A stretch of 64,000 nucleotides of DNA, taken from CAZSXU01 sp964610505. Lineage in GTDB: Bacteria > Arandabacterota > Arandabacteria > JAGLYR01. Below, one piece after another: positions 52,544 to 61,659 of the stretch (positions are counted from its first letter, which is position 1; each line of letters begins with the position of its first letter). The notes under the pieces are model-generated. The model had not been told where the DNA came from. It ran no database searches and worked only from the letters and a program-made list of their open reading frames with translations. The position numbers were made by a program, and so were the translations under genes. The stretch is from the NCBI GenBank assembly GCA_964610505.1, contig CAZSXU010000010.1, positions 57,304-121,303 on the forward strand, in the 5' to 3' direction.

Positions 52544-53695
52544 TCAGGATTCGTCCTGCAGGAAGGTACGCCACCCGCCGCACCGCGGGCACCGCCAGAG
52601 CAACTCGTCGGTTTCGTGCTCGCAGCGGGAGCAGACCAGCAACTCGCGCGACCGCCTCTCCTTCTCGACAAAGTCGGCCAGCGCCGATACCGCTCTGTCC
52701 GTATCGCCCTGCTCGGCTTGAATCAGTCCCAGGTATATCCCCGCAAGGCGGTCTTCCGGGTCGTCCTCAAGAATTCGAGAAACGCTTCGCTCGGCTTCCT
52801 CGAGATCACCCTTCTTCCGATGGAAGTCGGCCATCGCAAGGAGCGTCGGCACGTCGCCCGGCCTCCTGCTCAGCACTTCCTCATAGATATCCACCATCTT
52901 CCCGTACTGCCCCGCGTCGAAATAGGCTTTCTTCAACCGCCCATACACCCAGCGCGCATGTTCGACGTGATGCCGAATCACGTTCCTCCAGTGGTCAATC
53001 GCGTCCTCCAGCTTGCCCTGCTGGTACTTCAAGTCCCCAGCGAAGAGATAGGCCGGCAGACTGTGTTTGTCCCGCCGGAAGGCCTCCTTGAAATGCTCGC
53101 GGGCTCCTTTTGCGTCTCCCTCGAGAGCTCGCTCTCTGCCCACGAAGGCCTGAAACGCGGCAAGCGCCTCGCCGTTGTCGCCGACGACTTTCTGCAGTTC
53201 TTTGCGGAACTCGTAGGCTCGGTCCCACTCGCCCCTCTCTTCCATCAGCTGCGCTGCCGCTTCATAGGCGAAGACGTGCTTCCTGTTCCTTCGCCGGAGC
53301 TCTTCCAGCGTAGCCACGGCTTTGTCTGAGTTCCCCTGCGCCGTGTAGTCGAGCGCCAGTTCCGAAAGCGCCAGTTCGCAGGCGGCCGAGTCGATGCGTG
53401 GCCGGATCGACACCTCGCGGTGAATGCGGGTGGCTCTGCCCACCTCTCCACGTTCACGGAGAAGCGTGCCCAGCTTGATGTAGGCGGCTACGTTCCCCGA
53501 GTCCATCCGGACGGTTTCCTTGAGCAGGTCCAGCGCTCGGCTCTCGTCTCCCGCGAGCAACGAATCCAGCGCCTCAATGTAGAGGGACGTCGGCGTCGCT
53601 CGGGCTCCCCTCTTTCTCGTCGCCACGAGGGCGACGATGACCAGCAGCACGACGACTGCCGCAACAGGAACGATCCATCCAGGCGTCACATTCAA
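52544..53695 (-). CDS. lapB: LapB (YciM) TPR protein with rubredoxin-like tail
   Basis: 383 residues. An N-terminal TM helix (IVPVAAVVVLLVIVALVA), about nine TPR motifs and a C-terminal metal-binding knuckle pair CSRC...CPRC are the full LapB architecture. In Proteobacteria, LapB controls LpxC turnover and thus LPS amount. LapA directly upstream overlaps by four bases, the classical lapA-lapB order. Whether it acts on LpxC here is not known. Confidence 0.85.
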   Translation of the reverse strand: MNVTPGWIVPVAAVVVLLVIVALVATRKRGARATPTSLYIEALDSLLAGDESRALDLLKETVRMDSGNVAAYIKLGTLLRERGEVGRATRIHREVSIRPRIDSAACELALSELALDYTAQGNSDKAVATLEELRRRNRKHVFAYEAAAQLMEERGEWDRAYEFRKELQKVVGDNGEALAAFQAFVGRERALEGDAKGAREHFKEAFRRDKHSLPAYLFAGDLKYQQGKLEDAIDHWRNVIRHHVEHARWVYGRLKKAYFDAGQYGKMVDIYEEVLSRRPGDVPTLLAMADFHRKKGDLEEAERSVSRILEDDPEDRLAGIYLGLIQAEQGDTDRAVSALADFVEKERRSRELLVCSRCEHETDELLWRCPRCGGWRTFLQDES

Positions 53696-54027
53696 TCCTG
53701 CCTCTCCGTCTCAAAGGGTTCAAGGCTTTCCTCCTCAACCGGCAGGTTTCGGAGGGCCGTCAGCTCCGCCTCCAGCATTTTCCTCTCCTTGCGCGCTCGA
53801 CGCACGGCGAGGGCCATCTCGAAATAGTACAGGAATCCGAAGATCAGGGTCAATACAACGCCCGCCAGAAACGCGAGGAAAACCGTATACACAAACGGAA
53901 CCCTCTCATACTCGTAGTTGAAGACCCGTACGTTCAGCTGCTGCCCCGGATTCCAAACCGCAAATGCCACGAGACACAGCAGGATCGCCAACATCAGCAG
54001 CCCGATCAACACCTTGCCGACTCTCAC
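53692..54027 (-). CDS. lapA: LapA-family (DUF1049) membrane protein
   Basis: 111 residues with two TM segments, the first near 5-23 (KVLIGLLMLAILLCLVAF) and the second near 45-66 (VYTVFLAFLAGVVLTLIFG), and a coiled-coil cytoplasmic tail. The pattern and the N-P-x-Q element (WNPGQQLNV) match LapA. It overlaps both miaB (four bases) and lapB (four bases), a fully coupled set. Confidence 0.82.
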   Translation of the reverse strand: MRVGKVLIGLLMLAILLCLVAFAVWNPGQQLNVRVFNYEYERVPFVYTVFLAFLAGVVLTLIFGFLYYFEMALAVRRARKERKMLEAELTALRNLPVEEESLEPFETERQD

Positions 54028-55385
54028 GACGTCTCTCCTCCTCCCATCCTGTCGTTGTTCACCAGGCGCCCGCCTGCCATCCAGCGCCCCGTCGACTCCA
54101 CCCGAACCGTGACCAGGGTTCCGATGAGACTCGATTCCCCTTCGAACGACACGATCTTGTGAGTGCGAGTTCTTCCCGTGAATCTCCGAGGATTCCTGCG
54201 ATCCCGGCCTTCCACCAGAACCTCGACCGGCGTATGGAGCAGCCGCCGGTTCACGGCGTCCGTAATCCCGTTCTGCAGGTCGATCAGCCGCTTCAGACGC
54301 CGTCCCTTGATGTCCTCCGGCACCTGATCGGGGAACCGGGAGGCCGCCGTACCCGGTCTCGACGAGTACTTGAAGGTAAAAGCGGCGTCGAATTCCATTT
54401 CCTGGACGAACTTCAGCGACTCGTTGTAGTGCTCCTCGGTTTCGCCGGGGAAGCCGACCATCAAATCGGTCGAAATCGAGACTCCCGGGATTTCGGATCT
54501 CGCCTCCTCTACGATGGACCGGAATTCGTCCGTCGTATAGCCCCGAGCCATCGCCGAGAGCGTGGGGTCGGAACCGGCCTGGAGCGGCAGGTGCAGGTGT
54601 TCGCAGATCTTCGTGCCCCGGCCCACGGCGCGCAGCACGTCCGGTGACATGTCCTTGGGGTGCGGTGACGTGAAGCGGACCCTCCAGATTCCGGGGATCG
54701 CCTGGACGGCCTCCAGAACCTCGACGAACCCGGCGCCGCGGTCCTTGTAGATGTTCACGTTCTGGCCGAGCAGCGTGATTTCTCGGGTTCCCCCATCCGC
54801 CAGGTTCGAAACCTCGGCAACGATGTCCTTGAGAGGGCGCGAGCGATGAGGACCCCGGGCCGACGGGACCACGCAGTACGCACAGTGGGAATCACAACCG
54901 CGCGAGATGCTCACAAAGGCGCTGAGGCGGGAAGGCGTCTTCAGACGGGGCATCCGGTAGCACGCCGTCGGCGAATCCGCCAACTTCATCGGCCTCGAGA
55001 CCCCCGCGCCGTTGGCCAGCAGATGGTCAAGCACCGGCAACAACTCGTCGTACGAACCGCACCCCGCCACGACGTCGGCTCTCGCTCCATCTCCCTCCCC
55101 CAGGCCTCCCAGCGCACGACTCCCCACGCAACCGCAGAGGACGACCAGCGGCCGACCATGTTCATCTCCAAGGTTTCGGTACCGGGCCAACCGACTCCAC
55201 GCCCGCATCTCCGCCTTCCGGCGAATGCTGCAGCCGTTGACCAGAATGACATCGGCCTCCTCGGCACACGATGCCGTCTCGTAACCGGCCTCGGCAAATC
55301 GCCGCTCCAGCAACTCAGAGTCGTACACGTTCATCTGGCAACCGAGGGTTTCAATGAACACGCGCGGCCGAGTGGGGGCGCTCAT
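54024..55385 (-). CDS. miaB: tRNA-2-methylthio-N6-dimethylallyladenosine synthase MiaB
   Basis: 453 residues. N-terminal UPF0004 domain with Cys in LGCQMN, VNGCSIR and LCGCVGSRA; radical SAM site SRGCDSHCAYCVVPSARG; C-terminal TRAM domain (VEVLVEG ... FTGRTRTHKIV). The RGxDxxCxYCxVPxxRG wording is close to MiaB, with small changes. It adds the 2-methylthio group to MiaA-modified A37. It overlaps mtaB and lapA by four bases each. Confidence 0.92.
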   Translation of the reverse strand: MSAPTRPRVFIETLGCQMNVYDSELLERRFAEAGYETASCAEEADVILVNGCSIRRKAEMRAWSRLARYRNLGDEHGRPLVVLCGCVGSRALGGLGEGDGARADVVAGCGSYDELLPVLDHLLANGAGVSRPMKLADSPTACYRMPRLKTPSRLSAFVSISRGCDSHCAYCVVPSARGPHRSRPLKDIVAEVSNLADGGTREITLLGQNVNIYKDRGAGFVEVLEAVQAIPGIWRVRFTSPHPKDMSPDVLRAVGRGTKICEHLHLPLQAGSDPTLSAMARGYTTDEFRSIVEEARSEIPGVSISTDLMVGFPGETEEHYNESLKFVQEMEFDAAFTFKYSSRPGTAASRFPDQVPEDIKGRRLKRLIDLQNGITDAVNRRLLHTPVEVLVEGRDRRNPRRFTGRTRTHKIVSFEGESSLIGTLVTVRVESTGRWMAGGRLVNNDRMGGGETS

Positions 55386-56710
55386 GTCTGACGCCCTCCG
55401 TCCCCGGGCCCGCCCACAACGACCCCCTTCGAGCCGCCTTCGTTGGCTTCCGTGACCCTCACTTCGATCAGACGATTCACCAAAGAGGCATCCCCTTCGG
55501 CTTCAACCCGGATGTAATTGTCCGACAAACCCGACACGAGACCGCTCTCTGCGGTCGTCTCGACGAGGATGGACAGCCTCTTCCCAACAAATCGGCGCCG
55601 GAAGTCAAGGGAGGATTCCAGCGCGAGCCTTCGCAGTTCCCGGCTGCGGGCTTTCTTGTCGTCTCCCGACACGCCGTGCCCGAAGGCCGAGGCGGGAGTC
55701 TTCGCCCTCGGGGAGTAGCTGAAGACGTGGAGATAGCTCACGGGCAGGCTGCACACCAGCTCAACCGTGCTCCGGAAGTCCTCCGGCGTTTCCCCGGGGA
55801 AACCCACCATCACGTCCGCGCCCAGGCCGCAGTCGGGGACCCGCTCGGTAATCCGTTCCACAAGCCGGGCGTAGTCCTCTCGACCGTAGGACCGGTTCAT
55901 TCGAGCTAGGATAGGGTCCGAGCCGCTCTGAAGCGGGAGGTGGAGATGGCGACAGACTCGCGGGTGGGATCCGACCAACTCGACCAGGGCGTCGGTAACC
56001 TCTTGGGGCTCAACCGAGCTCAGACGGATTCTGCCGACCCCGGGCAACGAAGCAAGACGCTCGACGACCCCGGCGAGATCGATGGTTTCGGCCAGGTCCC
56101 GGCCATAGCTCCCGAGGTTGACTCCCGTCAGGACCAATTCGCGGTACCCGCTGCCCAGAGCCGCTTCGGCCTCGCCCAGGATCGAATCCCAGGGGCGCGA
56201 ACGTGAGGGCCCACGAGCCAGCCGCACCGCGCAGTACGCACATGCCTGATCGCAGCCATCCTGAATCTTGAGAAACGCCCGTGTGCGGCCGCCGATTCGC
56301 CCTCGGGTCTCGGGACCCTCCTCATAGGTGGTCGGGAGCGACCCCAGAACAAGGATGGGGCGGCCGTTACGCCGCTGGATGAGATCCGGGAGGCGTAACT
56401 TGGCGGCGTTGCCGACCACCATATCCACTCCCGGAATCGAGGCTGCGGCCTCCGGCTCGTTCTGTGCATAGCAGCCGGTGACGATCACGATCCCGGCGCT
56501 GTTGCGACGGCGAAGGCGACGGACCAGCTGTCTCGACCGGTAGTCGCTGCGCCCGGTCACCGTGCAGGTGTTGACGACGGCAATGTCCGCAGGCGCGTCC
56601 TCGGGCACCACGGTATAGCCGCGTTCCACAAAGGACCGCTTGATCAAGTCCGTCTCGTACTGATTCAGACGGCATCCGATCGTTCCGACACAGACAGACT
56701 TTCGCCCCAT
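55382..56710 (-). CDS. mtaB: tRNA (t6A37) methylthiotransferase MtaB
   Basis: 442 residues. UPF0004 domain (TIGCRLNQYET, VVNTCTVT, VTGCYAQ), radical SAM site IQDGCDQACAYCAVRLARG, and a TRAM domain. GCRLNQ and NTCTVT are marks of the MtaB/e-MtaB branch, which converts t6A37 to ms2t6A37 in tRNA-Lys. The usual CxYCxIPxxRG reads CAYCAVRLARG here. ATG 56710 has GGAG six bases upstream. Confidence 0.92.
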   Translation of the reverse strand: MGRKSVCVGTIGCRLNQYETDLIKRSFVERGYTVVPEDAPADIAVVNTCTVTGRSDYRSRQLVRRLRRRNSAGIVIVTGCYAQNEPEAAASIPGVDMVVGNAAKLRLPDLIQRRNGRPILVLGSLPTTYEEGPETRGRIGGRTRAFLKIQDGCDQACAYCAVRLARGPSRSRPWDSILGEAEAALGSGYRELVLTGVNLGSYGRDLAETIDLAGVVERLASLPGVGRIRLSSVEPQEVTDALVELVGSHPRVCRHLHLPLQSGSDPILARMNRSYGREDYARLVERITERVPDCGLGADVMVGFPGETPEDFRSTVELVCSLPVSYLHVFSYSPRAKTPASAFGHGVSGDDKKARSRELRRLALESSLDFRRRFVGKRLSILVETTAESGLVSGLSDNYIRVEAEGDASLVNRLIEVRVTEANEGGSKGVVVGGPGDGGRQT

Positions 56711-56790
56711 TGGGAACTCCACTTCCGTCGCAGAAGGACGCCTCTTCGCAGGAATCGAGGGCCCCCGGCGTGATCTTCTCCATACTATGT

Positions 56791-56819
56791 ATCCTAGGTT
56801 CCAGAAATCGGGGTGTCAA
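56791..56819 (-). promoter_or_regulatory. Promoter of the mtaB-miaB-lapAB run
   Basis: On the minus strand a perfect TTGACA and TAGGAT are separated by 17 bases, with a start near 56784 and about 74 bases of leader before mtaB. Confidence 0.65.
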
Positions 56820-56984
56820 TGCGATTCTAAGGTTCACGACCCACGTACGCCCCGGGACATTCAGGCCCTCGCCGTAGCCGGCCGCCTTCGGGCCAGTGGC
56901 ACGACTCCTGGTCCAGAGCGTGTACGACCAAAGCGAAGGCGACCCGAAACTCGGCTTCAGCGGGAAGTATGCGAACCTCGCGGA

Positions 56985-58019
56985 CTAAAAGCGCGCACGC
57001 ACCGAAACACGGTGGGAATTGTCGAGGTATTCATGCCCCAAAAAAGCGTAATCCACCCAGTATCCTCTAATGCCGAATCCGGCGCCCGCTGCAAGATCTC
57101 CCTCCGACGACCCCAATCGAAGCGCCAGAAGCTCTCGCCAGATGCACTCCAGCCCCATCCGAAAATCGGCACTCGTCCGCCCCGCCCGGAACTGGGTGGC
57201 GTAGTCCCGGCCTTCGAAACGGAGATCCGTCTGCCCGGCAACGAGAACTCGTGTCTCAATGGACGGAAACACCCGGTCATACGCCACGCCGATGTGCGCG
57301 TTCGGTGTGATGGTCTCTCGGGTCCCGGTACTCCAAGATAAGATGGTGCCGAAGAAATCCTGGAGACTGACTCCCACGGAAACGCCTTTCTTAGAACGCA
57401 GCAGCAATCCCAGATCCGCCCCGAAGCCGAAACAGGATCCGTCGGCAAAGGACTTGTGAATCGGCTTGAGCGTTCCCCCGACGGCAATCCCCGGGCCCAA
57501 CTGGCGCCCATAGGAGAGGAAGAGGGCGGATTCCGAGTACGTTTTCAGGCGAACCGTGGCCTCGATTTCATCAAGGTCAAGGATGTCGTGGCCGTGATCG
57601 TACTCGCCGTCGCCATCCTCGTCATACTTCAGAGGAGCGCTGCCCAGAGGAAGATATGGAATTTCCTGGACGGCGAGTCTCAAGCCGAGAATGGCGAAAG
57701 CGCTCCGGGAATCTCCCGAGCCCTGAGGCAGGATGAACCCAATATCGTCGTAGTTGACGGCGCCGCCGAAGTTCTCCTGGTGCTCCAGAAGACCGCTCAT
57801 CGATTCCGCAAACCCGAGCCAGGCGGGATTCCAGTACGCGGCCGACGCGTCGTCGGCCGCCGCGACAAACGCTCCCCCCATCCCCATCGCGCGAGCGCTT
57901 ACACCTACAGCCAGGAACTCGCCCGCATACTTCGTCCCCAAAGCGTCCGAACCCAAGCCAAGCAAGGCGATTCCCGTCAGGCATCCCACCCACCATCTTG
58001 CACACCTGGTCCCCTGCAT
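56985..58019 (-). CDS. PorV/PorQ-type outer-membrane protein
   Basis: 344 residues with a signal peptide and no TM helix after it. The N-terminal signature AGEFLAVGVSARAMGMGGAF with DDASAAYWNPAWLG is the PorV/PorQ (UPF0164) family mark, and the chain ends in Phe as outer-membrane barrels do. In type IX secretion, PorV shuttles cargo to the surface. The M1 peptidase here has a matching sorting-type domain, but PorV-like proteins also occur without the full machinery. It is separated from mtaB by about 270 bases. Confidence 0.82.
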   Translation of the reverse strand: MQGTRCARWWVGCLTGIALLGLGSDALGTKYAGEFLAVGVSARAMGMGGAFVAAADDASAAYWNPAWLGFAESMSGLLEHQENFGGAVNYDDIGFILPQGSGDSRSAFAILGLRLAVQEIPYLPLGSAPLKYDEDGDGEYDHGHDILDLDEIEATVRLKTYSESALFLSYGRQLGPGIAVGGTLKPIHKSFADGSCFGFGADLGLLLRSKKGVSVGVSLQDFFGTILSWSTGTRETITPNAHIGVAYDRVFPSIETRVLVAGQTDLRFEGRDYATQFRAGRTSADFRMGLECIWRELLALRLGSSEGDLAAGAGFGIRGYWVDYAFLGHEYLDNSHRVSVRARF

Positions 58020-58145
58020 TATGCCCTCGCACGTGAAATGCCAACGATCCCCATCAAACCTCTACGCGGGTCACTCTAGCAATCTCTCGCCGGATGTCAA
58101 GACCGGCGGCCACATCCGCCCGGAGTCTCCGCCGCCGACGGCATC

Positions 58146-58862
58146 CTAGGGTTCCAGCAATTTCGCACGGAACCAACGAACGCGGTCATACGTGAACCGG
58201 GCTTCTTCCTTCGACATGTCGTATTCCTCGCCGATCTGCTTCCAGACTTCTTCGACCGAGTACACCGATTTTCCCTTCCTGTCCTCGCTCTTGAAGAGCT
58301 TGACCACCCGATCGTGGATCTCTTCGTCCCGGCCCGTCGGCGGCGCCACCTCCATCGCTTCGACTTCCAACGCTCCCCCGGTCCCGGTGTGCCTCGCCCA
58401 CCGCCCTGTACAGAGCGGTTCGCCTCCGGGATATCGGCTGGCCAGGTATCCTTTGAGACTCACGGCTTTCAGATCCGGGAACGCCGCCTTTTCACCTTCG
58501 ATGATGTGGGTGCACATGGCCTCCCACACGGGTTTTCCGATATATTTGCCAACGGTAAAATGCACTTCCCTCTGGCCCTCCGCCACCGTTCTCGCTTCCG
58601 CCACGTCATACGCCGAGACGAAATCACTCCAGATGAAGACATCCGCGCTGTCGTTCAAGCTGACGCGACTCCACGTCTCGACGACTTTCACCCTCTCGAA
58701 GACGCTGCCCCAGGGGACAGAAGTGATCGGTTTCATCCTCAGGCTCGGACGCGGACGTACCCGAGTCTTGGGCTCCGTCGTGAATACGGTATCCGCCCAA
58801 CTCCCCCCGACCACCGTCAGCAGCCACAACACGCTCATACAGATCCGTAACGCCGTTCTCAT
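58146..58862 (-). CDS. Secreted protein with SH3-like N-terminal domain
   Basis: 238 residues with a signal peptide (MSVLWLLTVVGGSWA). Residues about 30-85 look like a bacterial SH3 domain (RVRPRPSLRMKPITSVPWGS then VKVVETWSRVSL). The rest (about 90-238) is helical and charged and I do not recognise it. It is likely periplasmic and may bind cell-wall peptides. Nothing in the neighbouring genes fixes its role. Confidence 0.6.
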   Translation of the reverse strand: MRTALRICMSVLWLLTVVGGSWADTVFTTEPKTRVRPRPSLRMKPITSVPWGSVFERVKVVETWSRVSLNDSADVFIWSDFVSAYDVAEARTVAEGQREVHFTVGKYIGKPVWEAMCTHIIEGEKAAFPDLKAVSLKGYLASRYPGGEPLCTGRWARHTGTGGALEVEAMEVAPPTGRDEEIHDRVVKLFKSEDRKGKSVYSVEEVWKQIGEEYDMSKEEARFTYDRVRWFRAKLLEP

Positions 58863-58926
58863 TCTTGATTCTCCCTTCGCGCTACAGGCTCCACGGCAAT
58901 TGATTCTCGTCCAAACGATGATACAC

Positions 58927-59172
58927 CTAGGGGCCGTCGCGGGTTCCTTCGTCGCCTCGTCTCAGGAATTCCTCGATGAGACACCGGGCCCGTTCCGCGT
59001 CCGCTCCGGCCACGAGGACACGCGCCTCCCCAAGCCCATCGACGGTGAGCGGATGAACCGAGTGCACGATATCCGAGCCCACCACGCAAGCGACACCCTG
59101 GCTATCCAGCCAACTGCGAATGAGGAGAAGCCTCTCGTCATCCGGACCCCGATAGACCTCCACCATGTCCAT
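58927..59172 (-). CDS. DUF2007-domain protein
   Basis: 81 residues. The opening VEVYRGPDDERLLLIRSWLD and later VLVAGADAERARCLIEEFL fit the DUF2007 (putative signal-transducing) family, which has a ferredoxin-like fold and no known activity. ATG 59172 has AAAGG eight bases upstream; this ribosome site lies directly beside the last copy of a 41-bp tandem repeat. Confidence 0.72.
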   Translation of the reverse strand: MDMVEVYRGPDDERLLLIRSWLDSQGVACVVGSDIVHSVHPLTVDGLGEARVLVAGADAERARCLIEEFLRRGDEGTRDGP

Positions 59173-59184
59173 ATCGTCGGCCTT

Positions 59185-59307
59185 TCTATCCCGCCAGATT
59201 AGTTCTCATCCACTTGGACGGCCTCTCTGTCCAGCCAACTTGGTTACCATCCAGTCGGACCGCCCTTCTATCCCGCCAGATTAGTCTTCATCCAGTCGGG
59301 GATTCGA
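59185..59307. repeat. Three 41-bp tandem repeats derived from the 3' end of the thioesterase gene
   Basis: Copies begin at 59185, 59226 and 59267, exactly 41 bases apart. The third contains the last codons and stop of the ybgC-type gene. Read on the minus strand the copies encode DWMKTNLAG-stop, DWMVTKLAGQ and KWMRTNLAG-stop. The first 28 bases of copies 1 and 3 match at 26 positions. Confidence 0.9.
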
Positions 59308-59660
59308 GTGACCCTCTGGTCTTGGTTCAGGCAAACGTGGACCGTTTCCCCGCTCGCAAGCAGCTCTCCTCCCCGCTCGATCCGATAAGCCAGAGTGAGC
59401 GTGCGGCTCTTGAGATCGGCCAGCCAGGTCCGGATCGTGATTTCGTCGTCGTACCGGGCCGGCAACAAAATCTTGCACCGCACTTCGGACACCGGGAGGA
59501 AGAATCCCTCAGCCTCGATGCTCGCATACGGGATGTCCCTCTCTCGGAAATGATGGCTCCGTCCCACCTCGAACCAAACGAGGTAGTTGGCGTAGTAGAC
59601 GACACCCATTCGGTCCGTCTCGCCGTAGCGAACTCGCTGTACGATTTCGGATTCCAGCAA
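59268..59660 (-). CDS. ybgC: Acyl-CoA thioesterase, YbgC/4-hydroxybenzoyl-CoA type
   Basis: 130 residues, hot-dog fold. The active-site segment RYGETDRMGVVYYANYLVWFE carries the conserved Asp (family Y.DtD..G.Vy...Y...fe); I cite the central part YGETDRMGVVYYANY. It hydrolyses short-chain acyl-CoA or acyl-ACP and is often tied to Tol-Pal genes, absent here. It begins with TTG at 59660 after GGGAG. The last ten codons have been copied twice downstream (see the 41-bp repeats). Confidence 0.87.
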   Translation of the reverse strand: MLESEIVQRVRYGETDRMGVVYYANYLVWFEVGRSHHFRERDIPYASIEAEGFFLPVSEVRCKILLPARYDDEITIRTWLADLKSRTLTLAYRIERGGELLASGETVHVCLNQDQRVTRIPDWMKTNLAG

Positions 59661-59719
59661 AACGTTCTCCCATCCTGGAGCGCGCCTCGATCAGCGGCAA
59701 ACCGTCCCGCAAGACAGCG

Positions 59720-61438
59720 TCAACGCCTCTCCGTGTCAAACAGACCGATGATCGCCTGCCTGTCGACATCCACCAACCCCAAATCCGACAGCTTGAGAGA
59801 AGGAATCACCGTGAGCCCCAGAAAGGAAAGCGCCGCGAGGGGATTATCCGCGGACGCGCCCAACGACCGAACGGCCCTGTGGATCTCCTCGAGATGCTGC
59901 TCTACGTGCGCCAGGGACTGATCCGACATCAAGCCGGCGATGGGCAGAGCCAGTCCGGCGAGTACCTGGCCGTCAGCAACAACGGTCAGCCCGCCGCGAA
60001 GCTTGACCACCTCGACGGCCGCCGTTAGGATGTCCTCGTCCGAGACACCGGCAACAATCAGGTTGTGAGAATCATGTGCTACCGAAGAGGCAATCGCCCC
60101 GCGTTTGAGACCCAGGCCTTTCACAAGCCCCCGCCCGATATTGCCCGAGGCGTGATGTCGCTCGATCACAAAGATCCTGAGGATATCACGGTCCGTATCC
60201 GACACCACGTGGCCGTCTTCGATCTTGACCTCTTCCGATAGATGTTCGGTGATGAGCTGATTCGGAATGAGTCCTATGACGTTGGCCTTCGTTCCCCCTG
60301 CCGGGGTCCTGAAGTCCTCCACCCGGAGCTCCTGGACATTGATCGAGCTACGGATCTGGGTCCTCTCCGCCGGCGGAGGTTGCCAGACGGCCTGCCCGCT
60401 CTCCGCGACCAGCGCACCTCCCTTGTACACCTGGCCGATTTTGCACTGCTGGAGATCGTCCAGAACAACGAGGTCGGCATCGTATCCGGGAGCCACCGCC
60501 CCCAGGCGCCCGATCCCATAATGGCGGGCCGTGTTGAGCGTTGCCATCCGGATGGCCAGCGCGGGCGCCATTCCCCGACCGATGGCCAGCCGAATCATGT
60601 AATCAATATGCCCCTCCTCCATCAAATCTCGCGGATGTCGATCGTCGGTGCAGAAGAGAAAACTATCGGCATTCTCGCAGGTCACCATCGGCAGCAGATC
60701 CAGCAGGTTCTTGGACGTCGACCCCTCCCTCAGCAGAATCCGCATGCCGAGGCGCAACTTCTCCCGCGCTTCCTCAATGGTCGTCGATTCGTGATCGGAC
60801 TCGATCCCCGCGGCCACGTAGCTCACGAGGGCCTTCCCCGTCAGGCCGGGCGCGTGACCGTCGATCCTCTTACCGGAAACGATCTTGATCTTATCCAGCA
60901 CGTCGTCATCCCGTCTCAAGACGCCCGGGTAATCCATCACCTCGCCCAAGCCCAGGACCCACTTATCCGAGAGGAACGGGAAGAGATCGAGAGCCTTGAG
61001 CTCGGAGCCGGCAGTCTCGAGATCCGTGGCGGGAACGCACGACGGCAGCATGACGAAGACATTCAAGGGGTTGTACTTGCTGGCCCGAAGCATGAAGAGA
61101 ATTCCGTCGGAGCCCAAAACGTTTGCGATTTCGTGGGGATCAATCACGACGGACGTGGTACCCAATGGGACCGTGGCTTTGGCGTACTCGGAAACCTGAA
61201 CCATAGAGCTCTCGATGTGGACGTGCCCGTCAAAGAACCCCGGACAAACGTGGCGGTTCTCGAGATCCACGGACGTGGGTCCGTCGTAGGAGCCGATTCC
61301 CGCAATCTTGCCTTCGTAGATCGCGACGTCCGCCTGATAGATCTCTCCGGTAAACACATTGATGATTCGGGGCCTCTTCAACACCAGATCCGGATGACGA
61401 TCTCCCTGTGCAACCTGAATCAATTCCTCGATGGACAC
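59720..61438 (-). CDS. ade: Adenine deaminase
   Basis: 572 residues, the normal length. The amidohydrolase metal site GFFDGHVHIESSM (HxH), DGHAPGL, ESDHESTT and TDDRHPRDL follow each other as in Ade. The C-terminal adenine deaminase domain has HHASGNIGRG and SSVAHDSHNLIVAG. It converts adenine to hypoxanthine and ammonia, an alternative fate to Apt. A GTG at 61438 with GGAGG upstream starts the protein; about 60 further codons are open but not conserved in style. Confidence 0.94.
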   Translation of the reverse strand: MSIEELIQVAQGDRHPDLVLKRPRIINVFTGEIYQADVAIYEGKIAGIGSYDGPTSVDLENRHVCPGFFDGHVHIESSMVQVSEYAKATVPLGTTSVVIDPHEIANVLGSDGILFMLRASKYNPLNVFVMLPSCVPATDLETAGSELKALDLFPFLSDKWVLGLGEVMDYPGVLRRDDDVLDKIKIVSGKRIDGHAPGLTGKALVSYVAAGIESDHESTTIEEAREKLRLGMRILLREGSTSKNLLDLLPMVTCENADSFLFCTDDRHPRDLMEEGHIDYMIRLAIGRGMAPALAIRMATLNTARHYGIGRLGAVAPGYDADLVVLDDLQQCKIGQVYKGGALVAESGQAVWQPPPAERTQIRSSINVQELRVEDFRTPAGGTKANVIGLIPNQLITEHLSEEVKIEDGHVVSDTDRDILRIFVIERHHASGNIGRGLVKGLGLKRGAIASSVAHDSHNLIVAGVSDEDILTAAVEVVKLRGGLTVVADGQVLAGLALPIAGLMSDQSLAHVEQHLEEIHRAVRSLGASADNPLAALSFLGLTVIPSLKLSDLGLVDVDRQAIIGLFDTERR

Positions 61439-61506
61439 GCTTTCCTCCGCTCTTTCCCGGTCGAGAAGCCCTTGGGGGACTGTCCCCCAAGGCGGCCTGT
61501 CCGTAT

Positions 61507-61536
61507 ACTGTATTGCCGACCGGGGGGGTTTGTCAA
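61507..61536 (-). promoter_or_regulatory. Promoter of adenine deaminase
   Basis: On the minus strand a perfect TTGACA and TACAGT are separated by 18 bases, about 70 bases upstream of the GTG. It reads away from ndk. Confidence 0.5.
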
Positions 61537-61659
61537 GCCGCTGGAAGGGGTTGCAGGGGGGGGCGCGAGATGCTAGGCTGCAGTACCTGATTCGGCAGAA
61601 ACGGGGTCGCCCCCGCGACCTCAACCCTCATCGAGCGAAAAGAGAAAGGGACGGAGTCT

